This document shows, in pieces, positions 62,901 to 64,000 of a stretch of DNA of 64,000 bases. Within the stretch, counting starts at the first letter, position 1. The number at the start of each line of letters is the position of its first letter. This DNA comes from Anaeromyxobacter dehalogenans 2CP-1 (GTDB lineage: Bacteria; Myxococcota; Myxococcia; Myxococcales; Anaeromyxobacteraceae): positions 4,446,501-4,510,500 of the forward strand of contig NC_011891.1 in the NCBI RefSeq assembly GCF_000022145.1, written 5' to 3'. A program made the translations under genes and the position numbers. A model generated the notes under the pieces. It was not told the DNA's origin. It saw only the letters and a list, made by a program, of their open reading frames with translations, and searched no databases.

Positions 62901-64000
62901 GCGCATGGGCGAGCGCCCGGCGCAGCGCGAGCTGCTGGCCGCTCGTGCTGGGCGAGTAGATCGACAGCCCGCGACCGTCGCTGGAGATCCCGTGGCCGCG
63001 GACCACCGCGTAGATGCGGTCGCCGTCGGCCCGGGCGTCGGCGAGGCGCTTCAGCGCCACCGCGCCGGCCCCCTCCGCCGGCACGAAGCCCTCGGCGTCC
63101 ACGTGGAACGGCAGGCCGCCGCGCGGCGACAGCGCGCCGAGCAGCCCGAGCGCCACGTAGTACTCGGGCACCAGGTTGTAGGCGACGCCGCCGGCCAGCG
63201 CGACGTCGACCTCCCCGCGCGCCAGCGCCTCGCAGGCGGCCGCCACCGCCGCGAGCGAGGAGGCGCAGGCCGCGTCCACCGTGAGCGGGATGCCGCCGAG
63301 CCCGAAGGCGGCGGCCACCCGCGCGGTGAGCGCGTAACCGGAGGTGGCGGCGAGCGCCTGGGGCCAGCGCGCCTCGCCGCGCGCGTCGAACACGGCGCGG
63401 GCGCGGGCCACCACCCCGGCGATGCAGGGCTCGTCGAGCCCCGCCTCGCGCATCGCGTCCTCGGCGAGCGCGAGCGTGTTCCCGAACGCGACGCGGGTCT
63501 CGACCGCCGCCTCGCGGGCGCGGAGCGAGAGCTGCCCGAACACCGCCTGGCCGCGCAGGCCGCGCGCGCGGGCGGCCTCCCAGCCCGCATCGGCGAGCGC
63601 CTGCTCCGCGGCGAGCAGCGAGATGGGCACCGCGCCGTCGAGCGCCGGCGCCTCCGCGGGATCGATCCCGTAGCGCTCGGGCTGGAACGGCGGCGGCGAC
63701 ACCGGGGCGGCGAGCCGGGTGCGGAACGCGTGCGCCAGCTCGGCGTTCGCGCCCACCAGCGCGTCCACGTCGAAGCGCGAGCGCGGCAGGTCGAGCACCG
63801 GGTCGGCGTGGTCGAGCACGTTGCGCCAGTAGGTGTCCACGTCGTTCGCGCCCGGGACCACCAGGCCCACGCCCACGACGGCGTAGCCCTGCTCGTCGCG
63901 CCGGGGCCGCGGGCGCGGCGCCGGGGCGGCCGGCCGGGGCGCGCCCGGCGCGGCCAGCACCGCGTGGTAGGCGACCGGCTCGGGGCCGCCGTCGCTCACG
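59989..64000 (-). CDS. Polyketide/fatty-acid synthase-like protein: KS, KR and DH-like domains (5' end at window edge)
   Basis: At least 1336 residues; a GTG at 63999 is the first start in the window but the gene may extend beyond it. Ketosynthase (about 40-470): active Cys in VDAACASSLAAV, His in ESHGPATRLGD (usual EAHGTGT altered) and His in SKSQVGHTTSAAG. A linker then a ketoreductase-like Rossmann domain (LLFSGGGRGVVFECACAVA; VVAFGSGVARFGNRGQTDYAGANALV) and a C-terminal hotdog dehydratase-like domain (LAQHRVDGRPILPGAFALELLAEA). No acyltransferase or carrier domain is seen, so these must be separate. Resembles multidomain PUFA/heterocyst-glycolipid-type synthases. Confidence 0.88.
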   Translation of the reverse strand, partial: VSDGGPEPVAYHAVLAAPGAPRPAAPAPRPRPRRDEQGYAVVGVGLVVPGANDVDTYWRNVLDHADPVLDLPRSRFDVDALVGANAELAHAFRTRLAAPVSPPPFQPERYGIDPAEAPALDGAVPISLLAAEQALADAGWEAARARGLRGQAVFGQLSLRAREAAVETRVAFGNTLALAEDAMREAGLDEPCIAGVVARARAVFDARGEARWPQALAATSGYALTARVAAAFGLGGIPLTVDAACASSLAAVAAACEALARGEVDVALAGGVAYNLVPEYYVALGLLGALSPRGGLPFHVDAEGFVPAEGAGAVALKRLADARADGDRIYAVVRGHGISSDGRGLSIYSPSTSGQQLALRRALAHARVRPETVDLLESHGPATRLGDRTEVATYAAVYGGLPRATPLVLSASKSQVGHTTSAAGLIALVRACLALHRRVLPPSNATRDLDAELRLEAIPAELATEARPWPVAGHPRRAAVSTFGMAGVNHHVILEEAAPSAAAAGPVVIPPGDGLAADRLVPEAVPVALPARSPRLPLAGRRALVVGAAGGAAEVVAEALRSRGAEALSSTPEAVDAAVASLGAPEVLVDLTAFGAPARLDLSLDGGAIAGAARAAAETSYALVRRIYDALLASTPARPGAYVAVTSLGGTLGLGAPAADPSGAFQHGLALALKQEVPGALVKALDFAPAVDAADLARALVAELEDGNERVQVGFAAGRRTVVALRQAALDAGAPVRREIGPGDVLLFSGGGRGVVFECACAVARLGAKVVVTGRTPPPDPALPHLALDDRAFAELRRREIVRRRGEPGLTPVRFAREMDALARDRELHRNLERTRKEGLALEYAVCDVTDPASVRAVVDDVRARLGPITVLGHGAMVERSASVPGKTAADVARVLDSKVAGLLHLLDATRADPLRAVVAFGSGVARFGNRGQTDYAGANALVAALLPAWMARRGRAVHCVTIDWPAWREIGWAASNPDIAAGLDAMGVTSISPEEGRYWFVSELRSGDAPETLLASERMLHAWPFLGASADGARPVALLDDGGVPLVRSASPLVDAAEPRPGGGLVARARLRADAPFLAQHRVDGRPILPGAFALELLAEAAALGRPGERVAEVTGFRIEAPVALARAALDVRAVVEPGEGGVLAVRLVSSLPIALPAGNERVHARAVVRLEAAAPASPRHALPDSDGLVRARSFYRLSRDPVELGPLFCRVRWLELLGGAARATVEPADLRAAIPGVRAPAFRVDPLLLDAAFQVAGSLEGYGEGWVCVPIAVERLRAGRALRAGERARVEARRTAEDAPRVFYDLVVAGEDGEELLEVTGLELRRIAAVEVAA

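Overview
The window is about 64 kb of very GC-rich DNA (roughly 70-75 % in most genes) with tightly packed, overlapping, GTG/ATG-started genes. Gene content (serine tRNA ligase, a CzcA-type efflux operon, Lhr and AddAB-type helicases, an ECF41 sigma factor, a chemoreceptor, a polyketide-synthase-like gene) and the codon style fit a myxobacterium close to Anaeromyxobacter (Myxococcota). That assignment is inferred from style and content, not from a search.

Layout. 1-0.66 kb: 3' end of serS. 0.9-9.4 kb: a small membrane protein, then a five-gene minus-strand operon (outer-membrane factor, adaptor, RND pump, response regulator, histidine kinase) for heavy-metal efflux; all five genes overlap. 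10.2-10.5 kb: tRNA-Ser(UGA), tRNA-Ser(GCU) and tRNA-Arg(ACG) with a promoter and a terminator. 10.5-16.7 kb: a lower-GC island bounded by the tRNA-Arg 3' end and an imperfect 45-bp copy of it; it holds a small ribbon-helix-helix protein, a type III restriction-modification pair and a PIN-type nuclease gene, and no integrase. 16.8-19 kb: a gene remnant split by an intact IS3-family element with a 4-bp target duplication, next to an IS481-family remnant. 19.2-26.7 kb: a second defence-like block: DGQHR protein, four-helix membrane protein, HNH nuclease, a PLD-domain/DUF3427-type helicase, and a winged-helix plus nucleotidyltransferase pair behind a palindromic promoter. A 31-bp direct repeat flanks the last 4.7 kb of it.

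26.8-41 kb: small membrane and SnoaL-like proteins, a broken deaminase, an ECF41 sigma factor coupled to a small membrane protein, Lhr helicase, and an AddB/AddA pair. 41-55.6 kb: small proteins, an HD-like protein that lacks its HD aspartate, an OsmC-family gene with an in-frame TGA where the first redox cysteine belongs and a SECIS-like hairpin behind it (best read as a selenoprotein), TPR-like, radical SAM and MscS genes, pabB-pabC, a lone receiver protein and a penicillin-acylase-family lipoprotein. 55.8-64 kb: a FadL-type outer-membrane protein, a chemoreceptor, and a PKS-like gene coupled to a phosphopantetheinyl transferase, running off the right edge.

A family of short GC-rich repeats (CGCTCACCCTGAGCGTAGG...GGAGTCGAGG type) recurs between genes and also inside two coding regions (the outer-membrane factor and lhr), where it is translated without breaking the frame. 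The most interesting points are the OsmC selenoprotein candidate, the DGQHR/membrane-protein module, the repeat insertions in proteins, and the tRNA-bounded restriction island.
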